Source of the DNA: an uncultured Sphingomonas sp.
GTDB taxonomy: Bacteria; Pseudomonadota; Alphaproteobacteria; Sphingomonadales; Sphingomonadaceae
Reading direction: 5' to 3'
Length of the DNA stretch: 42,183 nt
Assembly: GCF_913778135.1 (NCBI RefSeq)
Contig: NZ_CAJYVU010000026.1
Coordinates: 1 to 42,183, forward strand
Under the pieces are notes generated by a model that worked only from the letters and a program-made list of their open reading frames with translations, made no database searches and had not been told where the DNA came from. Shown here one piece after another: positions 8,689 through 17,633 of this stretch. The translations under genes and the position numbers were made by a program. Numbering within the stretch: position 1 is the stretch's first letter; every line of letters begins with the position of its first letter.

Positions 8689-9611
8689 CGCAAGCGCCAC
8701 CGCCCAGTGACCACGACGCGATCGATCGCTTTCTGGAGATGATGGCGGCGCAGGCGGGCGCAGCACGCAACACGCTGGCTGCATACCGGACCGACCTGCG
8801 GCTCGCGTCCGAACTGCTTAGCGGCGAGCTCGCGACCGCGCAGCCCGCGAGTTTGGAACGACTCTCGGCGAGCTGGCGCGATCTGTCGCGCGCCACGGTT
8901 GCGCGCAAGGCCGCGGCACTCCGACGCTTCTACGGCTTTTTGCTCGAGGAAGGTGACCGTGCCGACGATCCTTCATCCGCGCTCCCAAGACCGGGTACCG
9001 AACGCGGGTTGCCGCGCACCCTGTCGCACGATGAGGTCAACCGATTATTCTTGATTGTCGCCGAGCGGCTGCAACGCGATCCGCCGCTTGTACCCGACCT
9101 GCGGCTGTCGGCGCTGCTGGAACTGCTCTACGGCTCCGGCCTGCGCGCGAGCGAGTTGGTCGGCTTGCCGCGCGGTGCGGTGCAGGCGGACAAGCCGTTC
9201 CTGATCCTGCGCGGCAAGGGAGGGCGCGAGCGTCTGGTGCCTTTGTCCGATCGTGCCCGCGCCGCGGTTGCCGCATGGCGCGCTCATGTGCCGACCGATC
9301 AGGCGTTCCTGTTTCCTTCGGGAAAAACGCACCTCTCGCGCGTACGACTGTTTCAGATCGTTCGCGCCGTGGCGGCGGAGGCGGGGATCGCGCCCGAGCG
9401 CATGAGTCCGCACGTGCTGCGCCACGCCTTTGCCACGCATCTGCTCGAAGGCGGCGCCGACCTGCGCGCTTTACAATCCATGCTGGGGCACGCGGACATC
9501 GCCACGACTGAAATCTACACCCATGTCGACCGGCGTCGGCTGGTCGAGCTGGTGAACGAGCGCCACCCGCTACGCGAGGCGCTCGTTGACGCTGGCGCGC
9601 GCGCGTCCTAA
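8685..9611 (+). CDS. xerD: Site-specific tyrosine recombinase XerD
   Basis: The product is 308 residues from a GTG that overlaps the preceding stop by 4 bases. XerD, with XerC, resolves chromosome dimers at dif. The N-terminal SAM-like core-binding domain (about 10-95) contains NTLAAYRTDL and KAAALRRFYGFL. The catalytic domain has the full set of residues: R154 (YGSGLRASEL), K178 (RGKGGRERLVPL), H243 and R246 (SPHVLRHAFATHLLEGGADL), H269 (SMLGHADI) and nucleophile Y278 (TTEIYTHV). Adjacency to accA is the usual alphaproteobacterial order, which favours XerD over XerC. No integrase-like neighbours or att sites suggest a mobile element. Confidence 0.92.
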   Translation: MTQAPPPSDHDAIDRFLEMMAAQAGAARNTLAAYRTDLRLASELLSGELATAQPASLERLSASWRDLSRATVARKAAALRRFYGFLLEEGDRADDPSSALPRPGTERGLPRTLSHDEVNRLFLIVAERLQRDPPLVPDLRLSALLELLYGSGLRASELVGLPRGAVQADKPFLILRGKGGRERLVPLSDRARAAVAAWRAHVPTDQAFLFPSGKTHLSRVRLFQIVRAVAAEAGIAPERMSPHVLRHAFATHLLEGGADLRALQSMLGHADIATTEIYTHVDRRRLVELVNERHPLREALVDAGARAS

Positions 9612-9620
9612 CCGCGCGCG

Positions 9621-10568
<948 letters not shown>

Positions 10569-10589
10569 CGCGCGACGCACATGCGAAAA

Positions 10590-10613
10590 GGGCGGCGGAT
10601 CGCTCCGCCGCCC
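10590..10613 (-). terminator. Intrinsic terminator between accA and the pilin genes
   Basis: GGGCGGCGGA (10590-10599) and TCCGCCGCCC (10604-10613) form a perfect 10-bp stem with a 4-base loop. On the minus strand it is followed by TTTT (complement of 10586-10589), so it is a proper rho-independent terminator for the pilin gene that ends at 10649. On the plus strand it may also stop accA transcription, but no T-run follows there. Confidence 0.8.
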
Positions 10614-10648
10614 CCCAGCTCACGTCTAATCAGTGAGCGACGGCAATA

Positions 10649-10849
10649 TTACGACGTTGCGCCGTTCGTCGGGGCGGTACGGGCTGACGTGGTCAGCTTG
10701 GTTGCGGTGATCCCAAACGTGTCCTTGATGCCGTTACCAAGCTGCGTCATCGCACCCATGGCGGCGATGGCGATGAGCGCGGCGATCAGGCCGTATTCGA
10801 TGGCGGTGGCGCCCTTGTTGTTCTTCAGGAATGCGCGAATCTGCTGCAT
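10649..10849 (-). CDS. Flp family type IVb pilin
   Basis: The 66-residue prepilin has a short basic leader (MQQIRAFLKNNKG) and the Flp processing motif G-ATAIEYGLIAALIAIAA. Glu sits at +5 and Tyr at +6 after the predicted prepilin peptidase cut, followed by a hydrophobic helix and a short polar tail. Flp pilins are the major subunits of Tad pili for adhesion. GGAG lies 7 bases before the ATG. No tad/cpa assembly genes are in the window, so assembly must be encoded elsewhere. The intrinsic terminator at 10590-10613 follows the gene. Confidence 0.93.
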   Translation of the reverse strand: MQQIRAFLKNNKGATAIEYGLIAALIAIAAMGAMTQLGNGIKDTFGITATKLTTSARTAPTNGATS

Positions 10850-10964
10850 ATCGATCTCCGATGTCAGAAAGAGTAGTTTACCCGGCTGAACGACCGGGGG
10901 CCGGTATCCAGCAACGCCGTTCTACACGCCCGGCAGTTGCGAAATGCTTAAGAGCATTGGTAAA

Positions 10965-11177
10965 TTACGGCGTCTGCATCGCTTCGGCGAACTTGCCGCT
11001 CACGTCGTCCCAGATTGCTAGATTGGCGTCCGCCGTCTGAGAGATGGCGGCAGCCACGGCGAGGAAAATCACCGCAATGATCATCGCGTATTCGACTGCA
11101 GTGCCGCCGCGCCGCGACTGTGCAAGCAGTCGGACGTAACGACCAAGCTTCGCCCTTATGTACCTGGCATCGCTCAT
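10965..11177 (-). CDS. Second Flp-type pilin-like protein
   Basis: This 70-residue protein starts at the ATG 11175-11177 (MSDARYIRAKLGRYVRLLAQ). It carries a prepilin-like motif G-GTAVEYAMIIAVIFLAVAA with Glu at +5 and Tyr at +6, then a 20-residue polar tail. The leader is longer and more basic than in the neighbouring Flp pilin, and the mature part is diverged, so it may be a minor pilin or pseudopilin. An in-frame upstream extension to 11699 runs through the opposite-strand Nudix gene and is not believed. No Shine-Dalgarno is obvious. It is 115 bases upstream of the other pilin in the same direction. Confidence 0.75.
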   Translation of the reverse strand: MSDARYIRAKLGRYVRLLAQSRRGGTAVEYAMIIAVIFLAVAAAISQTADANLAIWDDVSGKFAEAMQTP

Positions 11178-11222
11178 GGAGCAAAGGAGTAGCAGCTGAG
11201 CCTTAACGATTCGCTCACCCAT

Positions 11223-11639
11223 GTGTCCTTGACCAACCGTACGCCGCTTCTCGTCGTCGCAGCTGCCTTGCAGGATGCGCGTGGGCGCGTGCTGATGCAG
11301 CAGCGACCTTTGAACAAGGCGCATGGCGGTTTGTGGGAGTTCCCAGGCGGCAAGGTCGAGCCGGGAGAGACTCCGACGCGCGCGCTGGCGCGTGAGTTGC
11401 GGGAGGAACTCGCGATCGATGTGGCGGAAGACGACCTCCTCCCGTTCGGCTTCGCGACCGACGTCGCAGGCGGGCGCTGCGTGATCCTGCTGCTGTTCTG
11501 CTGCCGGCGTTGGTCGGGCGTTCCGCGCGCGCTTGATGCAAGCGATCTGTGTTGGGGCCGTCCGCACGACCTCAGGCAACTGCCGATGCCGCCGCTCGAC
11601 GTCCCGCTTCTTGACCGGTTGATCGATCGTCGTCCCTGA
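11223..11639 (+). CDS. mutT: Nudix hydrolase, MutT-type 8-oxo-dGTP diphosphatase
   Basis: The product is 138 residues. MutT hydrolyses 8-oxo-dGTP to the monophosphate, cleaning the nucleotide pool. The Nudix box is intact: in GGKVEPGETPTRALARELRE followed by EL, the pattern GX5EX7REUXEEXGU is visible except that the final Gly is Ala (EELAID). The substrate-binding region LWEFPGG is also present. The start is uncertain. GTG at 11223 gives the normal N-terminus but has no Shine-Dalgarno, whereas AAGGAG at 11184-11189 is best placed for a CTG at 11196 in the same frame. The gene runs into a pseudogene region downstream. Another Nudix specificity cannot be excluded. Confidence 0.85.
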   Translation: MSLTNRTPLLVVAAALQDARGRVLMQQRPLNKAHGGLWEFPGGKVEPGETPTRALARELREELAIDVAEDDLLPFGFATDVAGGRCVILLLFCCRRWSGVPRALDASDLCWGRPHDLRQLPMPPLDVPLLDRLIDRRP

Positions 11640-11843
11640 TAGCTTGGCACCTCGTTGGAATGGCTCGGCCAGTCGTGACTTGCTCCGTCTACCCCGCAAG
11701 GCGAGGCCTGTGAGCGTGCTCCGCTATCTTCTCGCGCAACGTCATCCGCGGCGCTGATCTTGCGGCGTTGCTGATGAAGGTCGCGGTCCTGGCCGGCTAC
11801 ATGGTCAGCAACTCGCCGCGACCGGGCGCTCAGGCGGCACAAC

Positions 11844-12849
11844 TATAATCAGCTGGATTTTTATCCAGGATCGAATGAGACAACGCTACGCTCGCGCGTC
11901 CACTGGTAGATCGCCAGTGGCTGGACCGCGGAGCTCGACCTCACCGGCTACACGGTGAGATCGGGCCTTTCTGCTCGCGGTCACGCAGACGTTCGTAGCG
12001 CCGGATTACGCGTTTCCAAACGGCAGTTTTCGGCAGAGCTACCAGGATTTCCGCCACGATCATCGCTTTGGGAGTGCGCGACGGGTGGTCGTGCATGACG
12101 GTCATCTTGCGGGAATGTGCAACCGGGTGAGCCTCGGCCTCGAGCATAACGCCACGGACTTCGCCAGCCTTCGCCAACAGCTGGCGGCGAGCGCGCTCCC
12201 TGCGGTGGACGTGCGCGACCCGGCGGTGCTCGCCCTGCCAACATCGCCTGCGATCTTCACCAGCAGTAACGTCACTTTCGCCTGGCACGTCAGCGTGACG
12301 GGTGCCGCCTATTACATTGAGCACCGCGACATTATCGCGCGCGATCCTGCCAATAGGTCGCTCGCGGTTCAGGGTCGACGTTAGTCGTGCGCGGTGTCGA
12401 GCTGACCGCCGCACTCTCATCGTTCAGGTCGCTGCGACTGTCGGGCGGCGCATCGTACACGGACGCGCGCTACGATGAATTGAACGAGGTCGTGGCCGGC
12501 ACGGCGGTCAGCAGGCGCGGCAATCGCTCGATCGACCTGCCGTTGACGACGCTCAACGCCTTCGTGCTCTACACGATCGCTCACGAGGTTACGCGTGGCA
12601 GTTTCCTGCGCCGTGCAAGCAACTTCTACATCGACATGGCGAATACGATCTGCGTCGCCGGACATAGCACCTTGGACGCAAGCATCTCGTCCCGGTCGCG
12701 CGCGCCGTCAGACTGACCACGATTGGGCGCAACCTGGCCCATGTTTTTCACGGCGATTATTCGGCTACCCCACCACCAACGTCTATATTGGCGCGACGCA
12801 AGCGTTCGAGAACGCGCTGGCGTCGCGGCTGAGGGCGCAACCGGTATGA
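11844..12849 (+). pseudogene. Decayed TonB-dependent siderophore receptor
   Basis: Pieces of a TonB-dependent receptor barrel can be read in several frames. Frame at 11844: YNQLDFYPGSNETTLRSRV, then an in-frame TAG at 11907 and ASGWTAELDLTGYTV. After a frameshift the text continues around 11960-12384 (TQTFVAPDYAFPNGSFRQSY, SPAIFTSSNVTFAW). A further piece lies at 12387-12716 (SLRLSGGASYTDARYDELNE, RRASNFYIDMANTI). The C-terminal end is in another frame (GYPTTNVYIGATQAFENALA, stop 12847-12849). The plug domain and signal peptide are missing. The 204 bases between the mutT stop and 11844 hold no recognisable gene. Such receptors import ferric siderophores. This copy cannot be functional. Confidence 0.75.
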
Positions 12850-14166
12850 TAAGGAAGGCACGAGCCGCTGCATTTCACCGCGCCGTGTGGCGCGGGCATT
12901 TCTGGGCAGGGCTGATCGTCGCACCGTTCCTACTGCGCTGAGTGCGATCGGCGCGATCTACCTGTCTATCCACGAGCTGAACGACCTGATCTATCCATAG
13001 CTGCGACTGGTGCTGCCGCACGACCGCAGCGTGCCGGTATGGTGCATGATCGGAGCGGCGCTGGCAACCTATTCGGGAGCGATGTTGCGCATCGATGTGC
13101 CAGCAACAAACTAGCGTGCGACGTTGGTCTATGTCGCGCCCGACAATACCGCGCCTCCGCGCGTCCATGTCGATCCGGCACACGAGCGCGTGTTCGGCAG
13201 CCTCGTGTACGAGCGTACCCTAGTCGGCATCGCAGAAGAGTTAAACGAATCGTTGCTGATCGGAGCCGTCGGCGACCGGCTGGTCGAGCTGGCAGCGTGC
13301 CGGGGAGTTGGTGCTGCTCGTCGCCAGTACAACCCTGTGACGGCCGCGCGGGACGAGGCCTCGGCGGAGGCGTGGAGCAGAGTTGATGTGGCCGCATTTC
13401 GACCTGCGCGGTCGGCGCTTCCGGCGTGCGCTACACGGCCCAGTCGGATTCTGGAGTGGCGGCCTGATCGGCTTCCCGATCGTCACCGGCCTGCCGTGGG
13501 CGGGCGTGAGCCGAGACCTGCTCCAGCGTGCTAGTGCGGCGGTGGGCGTCGGCTATCCGTCGTCGTTCCGTCCCACAGCGTGCCGATATAGCAATCCTCG
13601 TTGACGTCCCTTGAAGGCTGAAGGCGGCACCAATGCCGCGATCCCAGCGCGCCCGATCAGCACGTCGGCCATGCGGGGCATAAGGCCTCAGCTACGGCGA
13701 ACGACGTGAGGGCGATCCCGCAGATTGATCGCGTGACGCAATTGCTGGCGGAACGCCACCTTTACGGGCGTTATTGGCTCTATCTGCCGCGCGGCTCAGA
13801 GAGTGTCGACGTCGCGAGGACCTATCCCGTTCGGCCTCAGGGCCAGGGCATAAGCTACGCCGAACTCTACAGCCTGCGCCAGATCGGACCGGAGGTACGC
13901 TTCGCTGACTACGGAAGCGTCGGAAAAGCGGTCGAGCTCGGCGTGCAACTGCACAGGTGCTGACAAATTAACGGTGTGGCGATGACATGGATTCGACGGC
14001 CATCGCGGGCGCGCGAGCGAACGGACTGCTGGCGGCGCTCGTGGTCGGCGGACTGGTACTGCCGCTGTTCGGCGGGTCGCTGCTGGTGGTTGCAGCCGTC
14101 GATCTGTTGCTCGATCGCGCCCGCAGTTGGGGAAGGCGGGAACCGGCATCGGCGCTGGCGCGCTAG
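12846..14166 (+). pseudogene. Decayed PepSY-domain iron-regulated membrane protein (PiuB-like)
   Basis: An ATG at 12846 overlaps the receptor remnant's stop (ATGA) and reads RAVWRGHFWAGLIVAPFLL, the first membrane helix of PepSY-associated TM proteins, then meets TGA at 12939. In other frames the family continues: LSAIGAIYLSIHELNDLIYP with TAG after it, APDNTAPPRVHVDPAHERVF, WPHFDLRGRRFRRALHGPVG, FADYGSVGKAVELGVQLH and the last helix ANGLLAALVVGGLVLPLFGG, ending at TAG 14164-14166. At least four stops or frameshifts are present. Intact homologues sit beside TonB-dependent siderophore receptors and help release or reduce iron at the inner membrane. The pair decayed together. Confidence 0.72.
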
Positions 14167-14197
14167 GCGACACGAAGGGGAGGTTCGCCGTTTGCTA

Positions 14198-15283
14198 ATG
14201 CATCGTGAAGAGAGCGAACCGAGGACAGTCGTGGAGCGGCTGCGCCCGGTCGTTAGCGCCTGGGATCAGGTGAACAGCGACGAGGACTTCCCGACCGAGC
14301 GACTGCAGACGCTGGTCGCACTCGGCGCGACGAGCGCCTTTGTCTCGCTAGGTGACGAAGATGCCGCGGCCGATCTACTGACGACGCTGCGCTTCATCGG
14401 TGGCGCCGACCTAAGCCTTGGGCGCATCTACGAAGGTCATGTTAACGCAGCGCAACTTGTCCAGGCCTACGGTTCCGCCGCACAACGCGAGATGCTCGCG
14501 CATGATTTGGTGGCGGGGCGCATCTACGGCGTTTGGAATACCGAGCCGGCGCCCGGCATGCAGATCGAGCAGGTCGCGGGCGGGCACCGTTTGTCGGGTG
14601 CAAAGAGCTTCGCGACCGGTGCCGGGCATATCGACAAGGCACTCATCACCGCCAGCCGCGCGGACGGTCGCAAGCAGATGGTGCTCGCCAATCTGTCCGA
14701 CACCGCTGCGCGTGTCGATAACAGCGCGTGGCAGGTGCGCGGCATGCGCGGCACCAAGAGCGGAACGCTCGATTTCGACGGCATGGTCGTCGGCGACGAC
14801 GCGCTGATCGGACGAGCGGGCGATTACGAGCAGGAACCGCGCTTCTCCGCCGGCGCTTGGCGGTTCACCGCGGTGCAGCTGGGCGCGGTCGAGGCGTTGG
14901 TGCGGCACTGGCGCGATCACCTCGTCGCGACCAACAAAGCCGATGACCCGATCCAGCGCGCGCGCATCGGCGCAGCGATCGTCGCGACGCGCTCTGCCGG
15001 GCTTTGGGTCGAGCGCGCTGCCCGGCTGGCGGAAAGCGGCTCGCCGCACGCGATCGCACACGTGCTGATGACGCGCGGCGTTGTCGAGGAGGCGGGGCTG
15101 CTGGTGATGGAGGGCGCCGCGCGATCGATCGGCACCGCGTCATTCTTCGCGAACAGCCGCGTCGACCGGATCACTCGCGATCTCGGCCTGTACCTGCGTC
15201 AGCCGGTGCCCGATCAGGCGCGTGACCGGGCGGCGGCGGCGTGGATCAAGGCGGATCGCTGGGGCGACGACTCGTGGTGGTGA
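14198..15283 (+). CDS. Acyl-CoA/acyl-ACP dehydrogenase-like protein of a sugar-modification cluster
   Basis: This 361-residue protein belongs to the acyl-CoA dehydrogenase fold: an N-terminal helical part (RTVVERLRPVVSAWDQ, FIGGADLSLGRIYEGHVNAA), a middle beta domain (VWNTEPAPGMQIEQVAGGHR, LSGAKSFATGAGHI) and a C-terminal helical domain. GAKSFATGAG replaces the common GxKxWITNG. The start is the ATG at 14198. A TTG at 14192 is better spaced from GGGGAGG (14177-14183), so it may be the true start. The stop overlaps the PIG-L gene as GTGA. The position ahead of a PIG-L deacetylase and a NodS-like methyltransferase suggests it works on an acyl group of a lipid or glycan precursor and not in beta-oxidation. 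The substrate is unknown. Confidence 0.8.
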   Translation: MHREESEPRTVVERLRPVVSAWDQVNSDEDFPTERLQTLVALGATSAFVSLGDEDAAADLLTTLRFIGGADLSLGRIYEGHVNAAQLVQAYGSAAQREMLAHDLVAGRIYGVWNTEPAPGMQIEQVAGGHRLSGAKSFATGAGHIDKALITASRADGRKQMVLANLSDTAARVDNSAWQVRGMRGTKSGTLDFDGMVVGDDALIGRAGDYEQEPRFSAGAWRFTAVQLGAVEALVRHWRDHLVATNKADDPIQRARIGAAIVATRSAGLWVERAARLAESGSPHAIAHVLMTRGVVEEAGLLVMEGAARSIGTASFFANSRVDRITRDLGLYLRQPVPDQARDRAAAAWIKADRWGDDSWW

Positions 15284-16023
15284 TCCCGGGCCAGGCGCAT
15301 TGGCGTCGCACGGTGCTGCGCGCGCGTCGGCTGCCGATCACGCAGGCCGCGCGTAACGGCTGGCTGATCCTCGCGCCCCATCCCGACGACGAGGCGCTCG
15401 GGGCTGGTGGGTTGATCGCCGGGCTGTCGCGCGCGGGCGCTAGGCTTCAGGTCGCCTTTCTCACCGATGGTGCCGCGAGCCACGTCGATGCGCCGGGGTG
15501 GACTGCGCGGCGCGTTGCCGCACTTCGCGCGGCCGAGGCTAAGGCTGCTCTACGCGTGCTCGGCGCCTCCGCGCCGCCAGCCTGGTGCGGCTGGCGTGAC
15601 GCGGCGCCGTTCACCGCCGATGACCCGCGATTGGTACGCACAGTCGACCGGTTGGTGGCAATGTGTCGCCGTCAGGGTCTGACCCGCATCGCAACGACTT
15701 GGTCCGCCGACCCGCATTGCGATCATCAGGCGGCGGCGGCGGTGGCGCGCGCCGTGGCGGGGCGTCTCGGCACCGTGCCGCTGTTCTACTGCGTCTGGGG
15801 ATGGACGCGCGGCGACATCGCGGAGCAGCTGGCGACGATGCGGCCGATCGTCATCTCCTCGCAGGGGCGTCGCGGCGTCGAGCGACGCGCGCTCGCGTGT
15901 CACCGCAGCCAGTTGGGTGGGCGGATCGCCGGCGCACGCGACCGTTTCGTGCTGCCCCGCGCGATGCGTCGCCTCGCCGATCGCCGGCTGACGCTCTTGC
16001 TGGAGGAACGCGATGAGGCGTGA
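15280..16023 (+). CDS. PIG-L family deacetylase
   Basis: The product is about 247 residues from a GTG overlapping the upstream stop (two further GTGs at 15274 and 15277 are equivalent). PIG-L/LmbE enzymes are zinc hydrolases that remove acetyl from N-acetylglucosamine-type sugars. The zinc and catalytic motif PHPDDEALG (His34, Asp36, Asp37) and the third ligand region PHCDHQAA (His146, His149) are intact. No signal peptide is seen, so it acts in the cytoplasm or on the inner membrane face. Its end overlaps the methyltransferase start by 11 bases. It may deacetylate the sugar that the methyltransferase and glycosyltransferase handle next (inference). Confidence 0.9.
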   Translation: MIPGQAHWRRTVLRARRLPITQAARNGWLILAPHPDDEALGAGGLIAGLSRAGARLQVAFLTDGAASHVDAPGWTARRVAALRAAEAKAALRVLGASAPPAWCGWRDAAPFTADDPRLVRTVDRLVAMCRRQGLTRIATTWSADPHCDHQAAAAVARAVAGRLGTVPLFYCVWGWTRGDIAEQLATMRPIVISSQGRRGVERRALACHRSQLGGRIAGARDRFVLPRAMRRLADRRLTLLLEERDEA

Positions 16024-16594
16024 ACGATCGATCGAACCCGCTTGGTTCGAGGCGCTGTTCAAGCAGCAGGGCGACCCGTGGCAGTTCGAGACGAGCGATT
16101 ACGAGCACGCAAAGTACGACCACACACTCGCAAGCCTGCCGCGCGCGCATTTCGAGTCCGCGCTCGAGGTCGGCTGCGCCAACGGCGTGCTGACGCAGCG
16201 ACTGGCGCCGCGCTGCGACGCGTTGCTGGCGATCGACGTCTCTCCGACCGCACTCGCCGCTGCGCACGCACGCTGCGCCGATCTGCATCAGGTTCGGTTC
16301 GAGCAGCGGCAGATGCCGGGCGACGCGCCGGCAGGAGCCTTCGATCTCGTCGTGCTGTCCGAAGTGATCTATTACTGGGATCAGGACGACCTGGCCCGCA
16401 GCGCGGAGTACCTGCGCGATCATGTGAACAAGGGCGGCGACATGCTGCTGGTCCATTGGACCGGCGACACAGACTATCCGATGTCAGGTGACGACGCTGT
16501 CGAGCGGCTCCGATCGCTGCTGGGAGACGCGATCGACGTGATCGGCGCGGAGCGGCGCGAGCGCTACCGGCTCGACCTTTTTCGTCGGCGCTGA
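16013..16594 (+). CDS. NodS-like SAM-dependent methyltransferase
   Basis: This 193-residue class I methyltransferase has motif I ALEVGCANGVLTQRLAP, the acidic loop LLAIDVSPTALAAA and motif IV FDLVVLSEVIYYWDQ. The overall layout (FEALFKQQGDPWQFETSDYE at the start) is characteristic of the NodS family, named after the Nod-factor N-methyltransferase that acts on the deacetylated glucosamine of rhizobial lipochitooligosaccharides. GGAGG at 16002-16006 precedes the ATG, which lies inside the PIG-L gene. The last 111 bases overlap the convergent glycosyltransferase. The pairing with a deacetylase supports N-methylation of a freed amine, but other acceptors are possible. Confidence 0.85.
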   Translation: MRRERSIEPAWFEALFKQQGDPWQFETSDYEHAKYDHTLASLPRAHFESALEVGCANGVLTQRLAPRCDALLAIDVSPTALAAAHARCADLHQVRFEQRQMPGDAPAGAFDLVVLSEVIYYWDQDDLARSAEYLRDHVNKGGDMLLVHWTGDTDYPMSGDDAVERLRSLLGDAIDVIGAERRERYRLDLFRRR

Positions 16595-17500
16595 TCGCCG
16601 TGCACGAACCATCGCGCCGGCGCATCGAACCGCTGCCGGCAGTGTCTCGAACGTGAGCCGGTCTTCCGCGGTCGCTCGCGCGGGATCGAGCGCGGCGGGG
16701 AAGGCGTAGGTTTCGTGTAGCGGCTCGTCGATCGGCTGCGCGATCCAGCGCGCGAACGCGTCGGCCATGCCTCCTGGCGCCCGTCCGTCAAGCCTGCTGG
16801 AGGTGAAGACGCGAACGTCGAGCGGGTGACGTACCATGCCGCCTGCAACGCGCACCGCTGCAAAAAGCGCCCGGTCCTCCGCGATCGGAGGTGTCGGTGC
16901 GCCGCCAATCCGGCGGTAGGTGCCAAGCGTCAGCGCAATGCTCGCGCCCCCTTCGTAGAAGTGACGCGGCCACGGATCGTGCGGCGAAGGCGCCGCATCG
17001 GCGCGCAGCCAGTCGAGCGCGGTATAGTAGCGACCGAGCAGATTGAGCCGCCGCATCGCCTCGACACCTAGCGAGCGGCGATCGTCGCGACGCGTCAGCG
17101 CACGACCCGCAACAGCGTCTATCCCGCCGCGAAGATGCCCGACCGCCCGCACGATCCATTCGGGTGACACGCGGGTATCCGCGTCGGTCGACATGAGAAC
17201 GTCGTCAGAATCTTTCAGCGTCGCGGCGGCGGCGTCGAAGGCCAAGCGGCGCGCCCAGCCAGCGTGGCGGAACGCCGGCAGCAACGAAACAGAGATCGGC
17301 AGCAGCGCGGCGTTGCGCATGCGCGCTTCCTCCAGCACGAGCGCGGTCGCGTCGGTGCAATTGTTCGCCACGACCACGACGGTCACCTTGCCGGCAAAGC
17401 GCGCGGCGGCGCAATCTAGCGCGTCGAGGCAGGCGGGCAGGTCGCCCGCCTCGTTCTTCGCCGGCAGTGCAACCGCGACGCGTGGCGACAGATCGCTCAT
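16484..17500 (-). CDS. Glycosyltransferase family 2
   Basis: The product is about 338 residues from the ATG at 17498-17500. The GT-A fold is visible in VAVALPAKNEAGDLPACLDA, VVVVANNCTDAT and the metal-binding DxD motif in MSTDADTRVSPEWIV, followed by an acceptor-side region (FYEGGASIALTLGTYRRIGG, IAEDRALFAAVRVAGG). No membrane helix is seen. The frame continues through the end of the convergent methyltransferase gene, giving a basic tail (RARRSAPTKKVEPVALAPLR) that lacks family character, so the ancestral stop may have been lost. An upstream extension to 17557 is less likely. It probably completes the dehydrogenase/PIG-L/NodS set and may transfer the sugar those enzymes modify. Confidence 0.85.
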   Translation of the reverse strand: MSDLSPRVAVALPAKNEAGDLPACLDALDCAAARFAGKVTVVVVANNCTDATALVLEEARMRNAALLPISVSLLPAFRHAGWARRLAFDAAAATLKDSDDVLMSTDADTRVSPEWIVRAVGHLRGGIDAVAGRALTRRDDRRSLGVEAMRRLNLLGRYYTALDWLRADAAPSPHDPWPRHFYEGGASIALTLGTYRRIGGAPTPPIAEDRALFAAVRVAGGMVRHPLDVRVFTSSRLDGRAPGGMADAFARWIAQPIDEPLHETYAFPAALDPARATAEDRLTFETLPAAVRCAGAMVRARRSAPTKKVEPVALAPLRADHVDRVSQQRSEPLDSVVT

Positions 17501-17633
17501 GGCAGACAAGCTGGCATTGCCGACCGGCCTAGAGCGGCGACGTAATCTCGACAACAAACGTGGATCAAGCGTCGGACTTGTCGCTGACGCTCGGGATCGT
17601 CATAGCGCGTCGCTCTCTGGCGGGCCTTTCCTC

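Noticed and set aside
8685-9611. Integrase of a genomic island
   Set aside because: It has XerD length and position next to accA, and no tRNA or att repeats flank it, so the housekeeping role is far more likely.
11644-11659. TGGCAC..TTGG, a possible sigma-54 promoter
   Set aside because: The spacing from GG to the second element is one base short and the second element lacks GC. It is followed by a pseudogene.
17043-17633. An extended N-terminus of the Hsp70-like gene
   Set aside because: It overlaps the glycosyltransferase in reverse, and the conserved DFGTTNT start lies just after the ATG at 17634.
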